Shown here piece after piece: positions 47,953 through 59,989 of a DNA stretch of 64,000 nucleotides. Numbering within the stretch: the first letter of the stretch is position 1; every line of letters starts with the position of its first letter. The stretch is taken from assembly GCA_963806045.1 (NCBI GenBank), contig CAWDWP010000009.1:47672-111671 (forward strand), read 5' to 3'. The translations under genes and the position numbers were made by a program. The DNA comes from DATCHW01 sp963806045 (lineage in GTDB: Bacteria > Bacteroidota > Ignavibacteria > Tepidaquicellales > Tepidaquicellaceae). Below the pieces are notes generated by a model. It did no database searches. It was not told where the DNA came from and was given only the letters and a program-made list of their open reading frames with translations.

Positions 47953-49152
47953 ATGAATACAAAAGATTATATAGCAATCGAAGACCAATATGGAGCTCAT
48001 AATTATCATCCGCTTGATGTTGTAATAGAAAAAGCGAAGGGTGTCTGGGTATGGGATGTTGATGGAAATAAATATCTCGACTGTCTTGCCGCATATTCTG
48101 CGGTAAATCAGGGACACTGTCATCCGCGAATTATCAAAGTTATGAAAGAACAAGCAGAAAAAGTTACTTTGACATCACGGGCATTCAGGAATGATCAGCT
48201 GCCGTTGTTATGCAAAGAATTGTGTGAACTTACCGGTTATACTATGGTTCTCCCGATGAATTCAGGAGCAGAGGCTGTGGAAACAGCACTGAAAGCCGCA
48301 AGAAAATGGGGATATAAAGTAAAGGGTGTCTCTGAAGATTCTGCCGAAATTATTGCCTGTACAAATAATTTTTCAGGAAGAACTATTTCCATTATTAGTT
48401 TTTCAACTGAAGCTCAATATAAAGATGGCTTCGGACCATTCACTCCAGGATATAAAATTGTTGAATACGGAAATGCAGAATCCTTAGAAAAAGCTATAAC
48501 TAAAAATACTGTTGCATTCCTTGTAGAGCCCATACAGGGTGAAGGCGGTGTCATCGTTCCTCCTGATGGATATATGAAAAAAGTATCTGAGATATGTAAA
48601 AAAAATAATGTACTTTTGATTGCAGATGAAATTCAGTCGGGACTAGGAAGAAGCGGTAAACTTTTTGCTTATGAATATGACGGAGTAAGACCCGATATGG
48701 TAACAATCGGAAAAGCATTGTCGGGCGGATGTTATCCTGTATCAGCAGTGCTTTCAGATAAAGCCATTCTCGGTGTGTTCAATCCCGGTGACCACGGTTC
48801 CACATTTGGCGGCAATCCACTCGGGGCAGCAATTGCCAGAGAAAGTCTAAAAGTACTGGTCGAGGAAGACCTAATCCGGAAATCGGCTGAGCTTGGTGAA
48901 TATTTCAGAAACAAATTACGCACTATCAAGACTGACAAGATTAAAGAAATAAGAGGCAAAGGATTATTTATTGGGGTCGAGCTCAAGCCTGAAGCCGGCG
49001 GAGCAAGAAAATATTGCGAAGCCCTCAAAAATCTAGGATTACTTTGTAAAGAAACCCACGAAAATGTAATCAGATTTGCTCCTCCTCTTATCATAACAAA
49101 GGACGAAATTGACTGGGCTTGTGAACAGGCAAAAAAAGTGCTGAGTAATTAA
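47953..49152 (+). CDS. rocD: Ornithine aminotransferase
   Basis: This PLP enzyme converts ornithine and 2-oxoglutarate to glutamate semialdehyde and glutamate in arginine/proline metabolism. The 399-residue class III aminotransferase begins EDQYGAHNYHPLDVVI, typical of RocD, with NSGAEAVETALKAARKWG, PLP-contact Asp225 in LIADEIQSG, and the Schiff-base Lys254 in TIGKALSGG. No defect is seen. It is followed by a strong terminator. Confidence 0.95.
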   Translation: MNTKDYIAIEDQYGAHNYHPLDVVIEKAKGVWVWDVDGNKYLDCLAAYSAVNQGHCHPRIIKVMKEQAEKVTLTSRAFRNDQLPLLCKELCELTGYTMVLPMNSGAEAVETALKAARKWGYKVKGVSEDSAEIIACTNNFSGRTISIISFSTEAQYKDGFGPFTPGYKIVEYGNAESLEKAITKNTVAFLVEPIQGEGGVIVPPDGYMKKVSEICKKNNVLLIADEIQSGLGRSGKLFAYEYDGVRPDMVTIGKALSGGCYPVSAVLSDKAILGVFNPGDHGSTFGGNPLGAAIARESLKVLVEEDLIRKSAELGEYFRNKLRTIKTDKIKEIRGKGLFIGVELKPEAGGARKYCEALKNLGLLCKETHENVIRFAPPLIITKDEIDWACEQAKKVLSN

Positions 49153-49173
49153 AGTTTATAATGACCCTGTTTT

Positions 49174-49207
49174 AAGGTTCATAAAATTATTTTTATGAAC
49201 CTTTTTT
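49174..49207 (+). terminator. Rho-independent terminator after rocD
   Basis: AAGGTTCATAAAA (49174-49186) and TTTTATGAACCTT (49191-49203) form a perfect 13-bp stem around TTAT, followed by TTTT. It lies 22 bases after the rocD stop. Confidence 0.9.
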
Positions 49208-49260
49208 ATTTGAAATCCGTATATAAAAATAAAAGGTTTATAAATTTAATTTTTATAATT

Positions 49261-50106
49261 ATGAAAACATTAAAATATTCACTGTTTCTTCTTATTTCCG
49301 TTTTATTCGTAACGGCATCTTTCGCACAAACACTATTAAAAGAACAAACGGTTCAAACTAATTTCGGAAAAAATTTAAAGGTCAGTGTTCCTGCCGGTGA
49401 TGTAAAAATCACAACCTGGAGCAAGGAAGAGGTTTATGTGAAAATCACAGGAAATGATGAAGCAAAAAACAAATATGATTTTACTATCAATTCAAATTCC
49501 GGGGATGTGGAGGTGAAAGCCGAACCGAAAAATAAAGACAATGCAAAAAATATTTCTTTGAACGTAGAGGTATCTGTTCCGGACAAATTTAACACCATCG
49601 TTAGTACTGCTGGTGGTGACATAAAAATAGAAAACAGCCTCACGGGTGACGTTAAATTTAATACCGCCGGTGGAGATATTTCAGTAAGTTCAGTTTCCGG
49701 AAAATGTGTACTTAATACAGCGGGCGGAGATGTGTCGGTTCAGAATTTCAGCGGGGATATAAAAGTAAATACCGCAGGAGGGGATATTAATCTGAATGGC
49801 TCTGATGGAATTATAAAAGTAAATACTGCCGGGGGAAAAATTGAATTGAAGTACTCGGGTGAAAACAAAGGAACTGAAATTAATACACTTGGTGGAGATA
49901 TTGATTTAACAATTCCATCCGGATTTACGGCTGACTGCAAACTAACAACAATGAGCGGAGATATTAAATCCGATATCGCAATTGAGGGAAGTAAAGATAA
50001 AAAGAAAACCGAAGGAATGCACAGCGTTAAAGGCAAGATGAATGGCGGAGGTAATTCATTGAAATGCACGACCATGGGCGGTAATATTAATATTCATACT
50101 TTATAA
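49261..50106 (+). CDS. DUF4097-like beta-helical exported protein
   Basis: I start it at the ATG 49261, giving 281 residues, because a signal peptide (MKTLKYSLFLLISVLFVTASFAQ) begins there. An in-frame ATG at 49195 lies on the terminator stem of rocD and adds residues without a signal. The body is made of short repeats of TAGGDI- and SGDIKV-type strands, as in DUF4097/putative auto-transporter adhesin beta-helices. There are no sorting-domain motifs, so it may be periplasmic or lipid-associated. Function is unknown. Confidence 0.85.
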   Translation: MKTLKYSLFLLISVLFVTASFAQTLLKEQTVQTNFGKNLKVSVPAGDVKITTWSKEEVYVKITGNDEAKNKYDFTINSNSGDVEVKAEPKNKDNAKNISLNVEVSVPDKFNTIVSTAGGDIKIENSLTGDVKFNTAGGDISVSSVSGKCVLNTAGGDVSVQNFSGDIKVNTAGGDINLNGSDGIIKVNTAGGKIELKYSGENKGTEINTLGGDIDLTIPSGFTADCKLTTMSGDIKSDIAIEGSKDKKKTEGMHSVKGKMNGGGNSLKCTTMGGNINIHTL

Positions 50107-50111
50107 TATAA

Positions 50112-50255
50112 AAAGTTAAATCGTTTCGTCACGCATCAGGAGATGCGTAACGAGATTGGAAAATCGTTTAACTTTGTAAAATATTTTTAGTTATTTTTTA
50201 AAAATAAAATAACGATTTATTAAAAAAGGGATTTATTGTAAAAAATAAATCCCTT
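50112..50255. repeat. Nested palindromes and terminator-like hairpin
   Basis: AAAGTTAAA (50112-50120) pairs with TTTAACTTT (50167-50175), enclosing ACGCATC-AGGA-GATGCGT (50131-50148). A separate perfect 12-bp hairpin AAGGGATTTATT/AATAAATCCCTT (50226-50237 with 50244-50255) follows. The latter may terminate the DUF4097 gene. The rest of the 216-base spacer shows no gene. Confidence 0.7.
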
Positions 50256-50322
50256 AATATTTTGCAAAAGGTATTTTAAAATAATTTGATTACATAAAAC
50301 ATCTGAATATATTCTACGAAGA

Positions 50323-51684
50323 TTGATTCGATCTGACAGCAAAATAATATTAGCTCTGGCGATACCCGCAGTCCTGCAGACCCTTGTGCGGTCGTCATTT
50401 ATAATTATCGATGCCTACTGGGTGGGCAAACTCGGAAGCATTCAGCTTGCAGCGCTGACAGTAGCGACATTTCTTGTCTGGGGAGCAATGGCTCTCGGGG
50501 AGATGGTTTCCACCGGAGCAAATTCCCTGATTGCACAATCGACAGGTGCTCAGAATAAAGAGCTTTCAAAAGAAATTGCAACTGTCAATATCGTTAACAC
50601 TTTTTTTCATTCGCTGATACTCGGACTTTTGATGATTCCACTTTTGCCTCTGCTTTATCATATCATAAATTTAAATCCCGAACAATCACAGCTTGCAAAC
50701 AGTTACCTGGTTCCGTTTCTTTCCGGACTTCCCTGTGTAACTCTTCTTGCGACAATAACGGCGATTTTCCGCGGCTACGGTGATACCAAAACACCCTTTT
50801 ATCTTTTGTTATTTGCATTAGGAGTAAATTTGATTATAACTCCGCTTTTGATTTTTGGAATAACCGGAATTCCCGGTTTAGGAATACAGGGAGCGGCATA
50901 TGCGGCTTTGATATCATACCTGATTGCTGCTATTATCGGTTATGTTATTCTTATAAAACGTAACCTTACAAATTCAATTTTTAAATATAAATTTAAGAAA
51001 GATATTTCGTTTGAGACATTAAAAATTGGTCTGCCAATTTCTCTGAATGGTGTTGCATTCTCAATGATATATGTCTTTGTATCAAGATTCATTGCGGACT
51101 ATGGAACAACGGGTCTTGCGGCTGTGGGAATAAGCCACCGCTCGGAATCCATCGCTTACCAGATTACAATGGGGTTTTCACTGGCTGCGACCATACTTGT
51201 CGGACAAAATATCGGTGCCGGTAAGGCTGACAGGGCCGAAAGACTTGCCTGGAAAACTTTTGGAATTACATCAATAGTAATACTGATATATACTGTTCTT
51301 CTTTTTTCGTTCTCGTCATTAATTGCTTCTTTCTTTACTGATGATGTAAATGTAATAAGTGCAGCGTCTGATTTTAATAAAATCACAGCTGTAATTTTAA
51401 TTTTCTCAGCGGCTGAAGTTGTATTCAGCGGAGCATTTTCGGGAGCGGGTGATACACTTCCTCCTGCATTGGTCGGCTTGCCTGTGAATTTGTTGAGAAT
51501 TCCTCTTGCCGCATTACTATCACCCATACTGGGATTAAACGGAATCTGGATAGCAATTTGCTCGACTGTATTTCTGAAAGGAATAATTTTAACTATCTGG
51601 TTCCGCAAAGGAAAATGGAAATTGAAGAAATCAAAAATCATTAAACCCAAACCAAATATTCTCGGACTAACGGAAGTAGAATGA
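50323..51684 (+). CDS. MATE family efflux transporter
   Basis: The 453-residue protein has the two-bundle, 12-helix MATE layout. The first repeat has LALAIPAVLQTLVRSSFIII then VGKLGSIQLAALTVA. The second begins near GLPISLNGVAFSM, with VGQNIGAGKADRAERLAWK in the matching place. It would export cationic drugs or metabolites using a Na+ or H+ gradient. The start is TTG at 50323. It is a single intact gene. Drug specificity cannot be inferred. Confidence 0.92.
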   Translation: MIRSDSKIILALAIPAVLQTLVRSSFIIIDAYWVGKLGSIQLAALTVATFLVWGAMALGEMVSTGANSLIAQSTGAQNKELSKEIATVNIVNTFFHSLILGLLMIPLLPLLYHIINLNPEQSQLANSYLVPFLSGLPCVTLLATITAIFRGYGDTKTPFYLLLFALGVNLIITPLLIFGITGIPGLGIQGAAYAALISYLIAAIIGYVILIKRNLTNSIFKYKFKKDISFETLKIGLPISLNGVAFSMIYVFVSRFIADYGTTGLAAVGISHRSESIAYQITMGFSLAATILVGQNIGAGKADRAERLAWKTFGITSIVILIYTVLLFSFSSLIASFFTDDVNVISAASDFNKITAVILIFSAAEVVFSGAFSGAGDTLPPALVGLPVNLLRIPLAALLSPILGLNGIWIAICSTVFLKGIILTIWFRKGKWKLKKSKIIKPKPNILGLTEVE

Positions 51685-51887
51685 GTTACAAGGCGAAAGG
51701 CGAAAGGATAAAGGCAAAAGGAGAAGGCAAAAGTACAATGTAAGAGGAAGAAAAGTAGAAGGGCTGAAAAGTAGAAGGGTTGAAAAGTTGAAGGGTAGAA
51801 TTGTAAAACGTAAAAAGTAAAACGACAACGTAAAAGCTGGATGACAATTTTCACACTTTCCCTGAAAAGAGTAACAAGAAGAAAGAA
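51685..51887. repeat. Long low-complexity spacer of AAGTAGAAGG/ACGTAAAA words
   Basis: About 160 bases (51690-51850) of gcgaaaggc, ggcaaaagg, aaagtagaaggg, ttgaaaagttg and acgtaaaaagtaaaacg words form the 3' spacer of the MATE gene. It is the longest such string here. No gene is present. Confidence 0.75.
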
Positions 51888-51927
51888 CAAAAAATATAGA
51901 GATTCCCCTCGTCAGAGAGGAATCTCT
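51888..51927 (-). terminator. Terminator of the giant beta-helix gene, duplicated at 59945
   Basis: AGAGATTCCCCTC (51898-51910) pairs with GAGAGGAATCTCT (51915-51927), 12 of 13 positions. On the minus strand it is followed by TATATTTTTTG. A near-identical hairpin lies at 59945-59974, behind the paralogous gene. Confidence 0.8.
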
Positions 51928-51999
51928 AATTTTTAATTTATTTTATCAACCCTAACCTCTTGTACCAAAAGGCACAAAACGGGAAGGGTTTTTCATTAT

Positions 52000-54900
52000 C
52001 TATTTTGTTTTTGTTACTTTTTTTGAATTTGTACGGTCAAGTCGTAAATCATACGTGCCCTTTGTATTACCCTTATTATCTTTTTCCTGTTTGATTCCTT
52101 TTTCCGGCATTAATAAAAGAACAGGTTTTGCTACCGCAAGGTTCCTGTTGTTCCAGGCAATTGACCTGTCAAGTGCGTCAACACTGCCATCTCCGTCTAA
52201 AATCTGTTGCATAAATTCCGACCAGATTCCTGTCATTCCAGCATAGCTGACCTGTCAAGTGCGTCAACTACTGCCATCCTGATCTGCATCACCGCTGATT
52301 ATGCACCATTTTGTTCCGACAAGTATGCATATTACTTCCATACGCCTGCGTTGCCCCTGATGTAAAGTCGTATGTTAATGTCGAGCCTGTAAATGTCTGC
52401 GGTGTTGCACTCCAGGTTTCCAGTCCGTTATTAGATTTGATAACAATATAATACGGAGTTCCGTTTACTGCTGTAGTGTAAACAGGATTGCCAACGCCTG
52501 ATGTACTTAAAGTAACAACTTGGGATTCAACTAATGCATAAGGTGTTGTTGCAGCGTGCAATTCAACTGTAACGTCTTTAGTATAATTCATTGTTGCTCC
52601 ATTGCAGTATCCTGATAACATCGCTGTAAGACCAAGTGAAAGAGCTGTAGAGTATTCGTCTGCACCTATATCAGGTGTGGTTAAACTTCTTACATCACCG
52701 TCAATATCGTTTAATGCTGTTGCTATATAAGTACCTGCATTGCTCACAGGAGAAACGCCTGAAGTTTGAATATGTAAGTTGGTAGCACTTATAAACAACG
52801 GGTCTCCGGTGACACTATTGGCATCCTTACCTGATGCTGTTTGCCATGCGGATAATGTTGCCTGAGGTGTGGCGTTCCAAAATCCGAGTGAACCTCCGGT
52901 TCCATCTGCATAATAACCATTGTAATTCATATTAATTGTTCCGGAAGTTCCGGATGTATTTACGAAAATACCATAATTAGCAGTTCCACCTGACCTGTTA
53001 TTATAACCGACATTATTAAAGAATTCCTGATTAGTAACATCCCTCTTGGCGAAACAATATGAATTTCCTGTTGTTGCGGTTCCGTTAATTCTAACAGAAT
53101 TATAATATATATACCATGTATTTAAAGAGAAGCCGAAATCATCTATTCCATAAATGGTCGCTCCATTCATCGGGAATGCAGAGCCGAGACTAATTGAGTT
53201 ATTTCTGACGATTGCATCCCGTGCACCTGTAGCTCCGAACAAATAAATACCTTTAATTGCACCGGCAGCGTTTGCATTAGCAAGGTCGTGTATATTATTT
53301 TGTTCAATTATCATTCCCGTATTAACACCGGTTAAATAAATACCATAATTAGTAGAGCTTGAAGCATCTACCGGCGTGGTTGTTGTATAAATATTATTCT
53401 TTTGAATTAAATTATTATTGGCATTTGCTGTAATATAAACACCGTTTCCTCCGTTCGAATTACCATAATCGTGTATGTCATTATTTTTAACCGTATTACC
53501 GTTTGCTGTAACAGTATTACCCCAAATAATAACACCCTTTTCAGGCCTTGAAGTTCCGACATCATAAATTTCACAATTATCAACTGTATGGTTGTTAGAG
53601 CCGGTTCCTGAAGTGCCGCCTTCGATTTGTACAACTCCGGTACTGGATTGAGTACTTCCGCAGTTAACTTTGCAATTCTTTAATGTATTGCCTGAAGAAT
53701 TAGCTCCGAAATAAACAGTCCAGCCAAAAAGTCCAGTGCTTGAAATAGTTAAATCCCGTGTAGTTCCGCTTATAGCACCATCAATAGTAACATTATTACC
53801 TGCAAGATACATCAATACATCCGTTGAGGGAACAGTACTTGAACTAATTACAGTATTTGGTAAAGTAGGTTTCATGGTTACATTAAATGAACCCGGATTT
53901 ATAACATAAATCGGGAAAGTTTCACCTGTTCCGACATTATAGGCATTATCTACTAAAGTGAAAATAACGTTACCCGAAGTTCCTCTTTCATATAAATCTG
54001 CCATAGCTGCGGTTATAGTACTATAAATACCATTCGGTGCGTCACCTTTACCATTTGTAGAGATATAATTCTCACCGGTATACGGATGGTCATTTTCATA
54101 TAATACAGTATATTCTTCGGTTATATCTATATAATTTTTCTTTTCTGATTTTGAATCTTCATTATATTTATTATGAATCCTTTTCGTTGGTGTCATAAGA
54201 GAATTCTGTTCAACTTTTGTACCTTTCGATTCATTATTTGAAGATACTTTGTCATCAACCTGATTTACAATAGCAGGTGCTTCAACTTTTACAGTTCTTG
54301 TCAAAGTTTTTCCATACAGATTTTTACCTATAGCTCTATTGAAAAGATTTAAGCCGATAGTGTAAGTTCCTGTCAAAGGTGTACCGACAATTTTATAATC
54401 ATATGGAGTTGTTGGAGGAGTTGTAACAGTATTAACGTCAGTTGCAACTAATCCGGCAGAAGGAACAGAGCCAATGTTAATCGGAGCGGCAATATCCTGA
54501 GCGATTACATAGTAATAAACAAAATCACCAAGAATTACACCACCGAAATCTGAATATACTATTGTAAAGTTCCAGGTGCCATTTGTTCCTGAACCCGTTT
54601 GTAAAACGCCTGCCCTTGAAAACCAGGTACCGCCAATTCCTTTTTTATAATAAATCCTCGGAACTAATGAACCTGTAGTTGTGGTTCCGGAATAATCTGT
54701 TACGGTAGCCGTCAAAGTTCTATCCGTAGTAGAACTTGTATTCGAAAATGCTGTATAAGTTATTGCAGGAGGAGCGGCATCAAGTCCAACCTCATAAGCA
54801 CCGATAGTCGGAGGCGTACCCCTTGTAACTCCAAGGTAGTCTGTCGTAATTCCGCCGATTGCAGTACCTGCTCCTAACAATGTGCTGCCAAGTTGTAAAC

Positions 54901-57900
54901 GTAAATCAGTGTTGGAAGTAAACGGAGGATTTGCTGATTGCGAGTTAACATCCTGGGCTGTTGCCGTTTGCCATGCTGCAAGTGTTGTTTGATCTGCACT
55001 AAGAAAACCAAGAACTCCCTGTGCACCTGATACAAAATAATCATTATAATTAATTTGTGAGAAAGCACTGTTTGCCACGCCTGAATATATGCTGTATGAC
55101 TTTGGAAAATTTGTTGCCGCAGTTTGAGTGTTAACAAATATATTATCTCTTATATTCAATGTTGAACCACCTCCGATATAAATTGCTGAAGATATCGACG
55201 TTGGTTTCGTAGTGGTTACAGCATCTCTGTCACCATACATATTGATGGAATTGAAGTACAAATTTATACCGCTTCCTGAAATAATATAAAATCCATAACA
55301 TCCGAATGTATTTCCGGCGGTTCCATTATTTATAACGCTATGAATTACATTATTACTAAAAGTATTATTAGAGCCTGTTCCGGTAACAATTTGGAATGCT
55401 GAAGCTCTATTGGTTCCGTTATTAATAATGTCCTTAATCAAATTTGCATTAAATGTTGAATTCGAAACACCTGTGCCAACATAAAAAGCATCAAAACTTG
55501 ATGTTTGCGTTATATTAAAAATCGTGTTATTGCTGTAGCTTGAACTTACAGCATCTGTTAAATAAATACCTGCAAATTTTATTTCACTACCGGCTGTTGT
55601 ACTACCAATTAAATTATTATTAATATTTAAATTATCAACAGTCGCTGATGAAGAGCCATTAATATTGATTCCATAATAAGCTTTTGTTATGGAGTTATTT
55701 TGAATTGTATTAAAGTCATTATCGGCACCATTTGAAGGTATTGTCGAACCACCACTAAATACATTATAAATACCTGATGTATTAGCGCCTCCGTTTAAAA
55801 TACAATTCTTGATTGTATTATTAGTTGCACCTGCACCTATTCCTTTTGATGCAAGCCACATTACTGCCGAACCTGAAGTTGTTGCAGTATTTGTAACAGA
55901 CATATCCTTTGAGGTTCCGCTTACAGCATTTGAACCGTCAAAGATAATATAATCTGCACCGTTTAATTTAAACACTGATGTAGCACTGCTGCCTGAAACA
56001 AATGTAGTTACACCCGTATTCGGTTTAAATGTAACAGTGTTTGAAGCTGTTGGTAAATTAGCGTTTGTAATATCTATAGTAATAGGTAAAGTTTCTGTAG
56101 TATAACCGGCAACATCATTTAATAAGAATCTGACCGGTCCGCTAACCCCTCTGAGATTAAGGTCTGCTACTGCGGCTGTTATTGTCGCATAAATTCCGTT
56201 TACATTTTCCGGGTAGTTAAAATTCGGATTTTCCGATTTTTTAACATAAAGGTCCCCTGTATATGTCTTTCCATTTTCCGTAGGAACCCAGCTAATTTCA
56301 TCGACTTCAATTTGCTTTGTTCCTATAATTTTATTAGTAAATTCTTTCGTTTTTGTTTCTTCTTCATACACAGGAATTTCTTTCATTACTTTCTTTGTAA
56401 CTTTTTCAAAAGTTATATTTTTTCCGGTTATTTTGTTAAACATAGTTGAACCTACAGTATAATCACCGGAAAGCGGCTGGTCAACTATTAAATATGTACT
56501 TGGTGTTGACGTAGGTGTGGTTACATTCGGAGGATTTGCCGTATAACCCGTTCCGCCTGCCGGAAAACCGTTTACATTCGGTGTGCCGACCACATCCTGT
56601 GCAACGACGAAATAACTTACAACATCATTTACTACAACGCCTGCTCCGAATGTAAAGGAATAAGTATTTCCGCTAACAAATACACCCTGTACGCCTGAGT
56701 AAGCACCTGCATTAATTTTCCAATACAACACGGGCAAACCAATACCTGCTGTCGGAACACCACTTGCATCTGTAATCGTTGTTGACAATGTTCTTCCGAG
56801 TAATGAATTTGTATTAGCAAGAGGAGTATAAGAAATTACAGGCCCGGTTAAATCTATCCCTACACCTGCAAATTCATCAGCACCGATGTCCGGGGTTGTC
56901 GCATTTCTCACATCACCATCATAATCATCAGTAAATCCCGAAATTGACTGACCACTACTTTCGATTTGAGTAGGAGTCACAGTGTTGATATGAAGGAAGC
57001 CGAGATTTGAACCTACGGTGGAAGTAAATGTCGGATTTTCTCCAAATGAAGCCTGGTCTCTATTTACTAAAAACCCTTTAAATCCTGCAACTGTATTGTA
57101 TGGATTTGTTATTGATAGTTGTTCCTTCGACATAAGTCAAATGATTATTTGTTCCGGCAGTTGGGTTGCACCAGAAATCATTATTGTTTGATGTTGTTGC
57201 ATAATTTGCGGGCACTACTGCCGTTGTGCCTGTTGATCTTCTCAAAGTAGCAGAAACACCATTTGCGGCAAGATTTGAGCCATCCTGTGCCGGTGTCGAA
57301 AGATTCACAAGAACATTATTTCTAAGATTGAAAAGGGTAGAAGTGCTTGCAAAATTAATGCAGGAAGTCCCGAAGGTTGTTACGGAACTGCTTGTTGCAT
57401 TTAAATATATACTGTTATAATAAATATTAAATGTTGTTGTTCCTGTCGCATTAATTCCATTAATTGCATTTAATCCCGTTGCGGCTGTTGCTCTTAAGTC
57501 GCCGATAAGATTGTTGTAAACAGTTAATGTAGTGCCTGATGTAATGTTCATTCCATTTATTAAATTACCTGCCTGATTTCCTGATAAATCATATATTTTA
57601 TTCTTAAAAATATTTGTCGTGGCTCCCGTTGAAACGAGCCCTGAAACAGTTGAAGATAAACCTGTTGTGCTTAACGTATTAATAATATTTCCGGTAATAT
57701 TGACGACTGTTGCAGGTGAACCGGAACTCAAGCCTATGACGGTTCCTCCCGTACCGGTCGATATTAGATTATTAATAGTATTCGAACTGATAGTTACCGA
57801 GGTCGCGGCTCCGGAAGAACCTATAACTAATCCCGAAATTGCTCCCTGGCCTGTGATATTTGTAATTATATTGTTTGAAACTGAAGTAACACCTCCGTTA

Positions 57901-59411
57901 AAGTTAACAGACATTCCCGTAACTGCATTTGTTCCACAAGCCCAATTATTAAAAGTGTTTCCTGTTACTGTTTTTGTTGGTGTACCTCCGTCGGTTTCGC
58001 TCCAGCCGCTCATAGTGGTTGCGCCCGTCAGAGTGATATTCGAAAAATTATTGCTGTTATTGTTGATAACTACCCCTGTAGTAGATGATGCATTCGACGT
58101 AAACAGAGTTACCGTACCGCCGGCTCCTGTTTTGTTGAATGCAGTGACAATAGAATTACTATTTATATCCTGAGTACCACCGGCAGGCACTGTTACACTA
58201 TTTGAAATAAATGTAACACTTCCTGTTGTATTTACGGTCATATTCGTAAATGTGTTGCTGCTGATACTCTGAGTCAAATGCGTACTTCCGTTAAAAATAA
58301 ATATAATTGTACCCGAAGCTGCTACAGTATGTCCGAAAGTATTAAAATTATTATTGTTGATATTCATAACGGATGTAGTCGATGCAGAGCCGCTAAGGTA
58401 GTTAATTCCGTTGATTGCTCCCGCAACAACTGCGCTTTGTAATGAGATAATATTATTGTTGATATTATTGGTAAATGTTCCTGTCGGGGTAACACTAAAT
58501 GCCGGAATTTGAATTCCGTTTAATGTACCTGCTGTAGTTCCCCCTACAGAACTCGTAACAGTATTAAAAGATATATTAAAATTGTTGGTGTTACGGACTA
58601 AAATACCATTCACCGTTCCGGATACATTTGCGTAAGCAGAAAATGTTCCTGTAGTTCCGAAATCCGTGAGAGTGTTGGCACTCGGAAATGAACCTCCGAT
58701 GGTCGCTACGTTATTCATATCCGCTGCTGCAGTTGGTCCTACCACAACTATACCCATATTCACATTCGAAATTGAGTTTCCTGTGATTGATAAATTATGA
58801 TTTCCGCCTAAAGCACCCGTTGCAGTAGCAGAGGTGGTTACAGCGGTTGCGGAGTGAGTTGAGTTACTGTAGATGCCAAATGTATTTTGATAAGTACGGT
58901 TTAAAGTTACAGTATTATTACTGATGGTAATATTCTGACAGCCATCCGTAGTAGTAGTATAAAATAATGCTACTCCAAACTCCGTCATATTGTTTGTTGC
59001 GGCTGCGGTAACTGTATTAGCCGCATTTTCCAGCATCGTGAAACCTGTTATCGTAACGTAATCAGTTCCGATAATTTTGAAAATTGCATCGTTCAGTGCA
59101 CCTATCGTAAGAGCCGCCGATGCAGTTATCGTATTTCCGTTACCCTGTACGGTAATCGGATTTCCGGATGCTCCGGTTAAAGTTGTAATTGCATATCCGC
59201 CTGCAGGAGCAGTTTGCGGATTACCTGAAATTAAATTCAACGTTACACCGCCTGCACCGACCCCTTGTGTGTTAAGGTCTGTGATAGCGGCATTTAAATC
59301 CGCATAGTCTCCGGGAATGTTTTTTGTTCCCGTCAGCTGTGCACTTGCACTGCCTGCCATTAAAATGGTAAAAAGCGCAAAAGTGAAAAGAATTGAAAAT
59401 AATTTTTTCAT
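52000..59411 (-). pseudogene. Giant secreted beta-helix protein with dockerin-like C-terminus (two frameshifts)
   Basis: About 2470 codons are read in three frames: 57078-59411 (777 residues, signal peptide to residue 25), 52289-57133 (1614 residues) and 52000-52236. Shifts near 57110 (LTYVEGTTINN then PYNTVAGF) and near 52290 restore one protein. It consists of three right-handed beta-helix blocks with N/S/T/I-rich short repeats (ITGNSISNVN, NNNNFNTF type), each followed by a linker beginning PVISYTP/PAITYTA and ending YTVGSTMFNKITGK or YTIGLNLFNRAIGK. The C-terminus has EF-hand-like dockerin repeats (DGDGSVDALDRSIAWNNRNLAV) and a basic tail KKVTKTK. The standard NPFNP sorting domain is absent. 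It is predicted as an adhesin- or scaffold-like surface protein. Confidence 0.85.
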
Positions 59412-59754
59412 GATTTGTTCCTTTTTGTTGGTTTATGATTTGTTTATTTAGTATAAATATTTTTTATATTTTAAAAAATTTTACTTTTCTTAAAAACCGT
59501 AGAAGATCACGAACTGCAGTTACGCTTGATTCTGCAAAAATATATAAACAACTATCGTTATACTAAGCGCGTGTTTACTTATGGGTATGAGTCATCGAAA
59601 GTGTAAAAAACATCATTTTTTTATATTCGATTTATTTGCGTAATTTTTTTATTAGAATTTTTACTATTATCCAATTATCCTTTTTCCAGACATCCTTTTT
59701 CCTAACAAATTTATTTCTAAAAAGATTCACTGATTTGAAATAATTAATAATTAG

Positions 59755-59785
59755 TCCTCCCAGGAGGATCTTCGCTTCGCTGCGA
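59755..59785. repeat. CCTCC...GGAGG palindrome with second small hairpin
   Basis: TCCTCC-CA-GGAGGA (59755-59768) is followed by TCGC-TTCGCT-GCGA (59772-59785). It is of the same type as the element at 7186-7207 and 32657-32699, but not next to a stop codon. Confidence 0.6.
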
Positions 59786-59944
59786 TAATTAATAATTTTA
59801 AAAAAAGTAAAAGGTAAGAAGCATACTTTTCAATGAGTAATGATTAATGAATAATGATTAATGGGGAACGAATCAATGAACAATCAGGAAAGGGGATGAG
59901 GAATGGGGAATGAGGAATGAAATGTGTAACTAGGAAAAAAACAT

Positions 59945-59974
59945 AGAGATTCCCCTCGTCGGAGAGGAATCTCT
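59945..59974 (-). terminator. Terminator of the second beta-helix gene, copy of the one at 51898
   Basis: AGAGATTCCCCTC (59945-59957) and GAGAGGAATCTCT (59962-59974) flank GTCG. It differs from 51898-51927 by only one base. The following A-rich stretch on the plus strand is the U-run of the minus transcript. Confidence 0.8.
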
Positions 59975-59989
59975 AATTATTAACTTTTT

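Noticed and set aside
51690..51850. CRISPR-like array
   Set aside because: The repeated words are short and irregular, with no constant repeat or spacer length and no cas genes.
57619..58173. Long plus-strand open frame (184 codons) opposite the giant beta-helix gene
   Set aside because: It is antisense to a clear signal-peptide-bearing repeat protein. The Val/Pro-rich translation is the mirror of Asn/Thr-rich codons, and no ribosome site precedes it.
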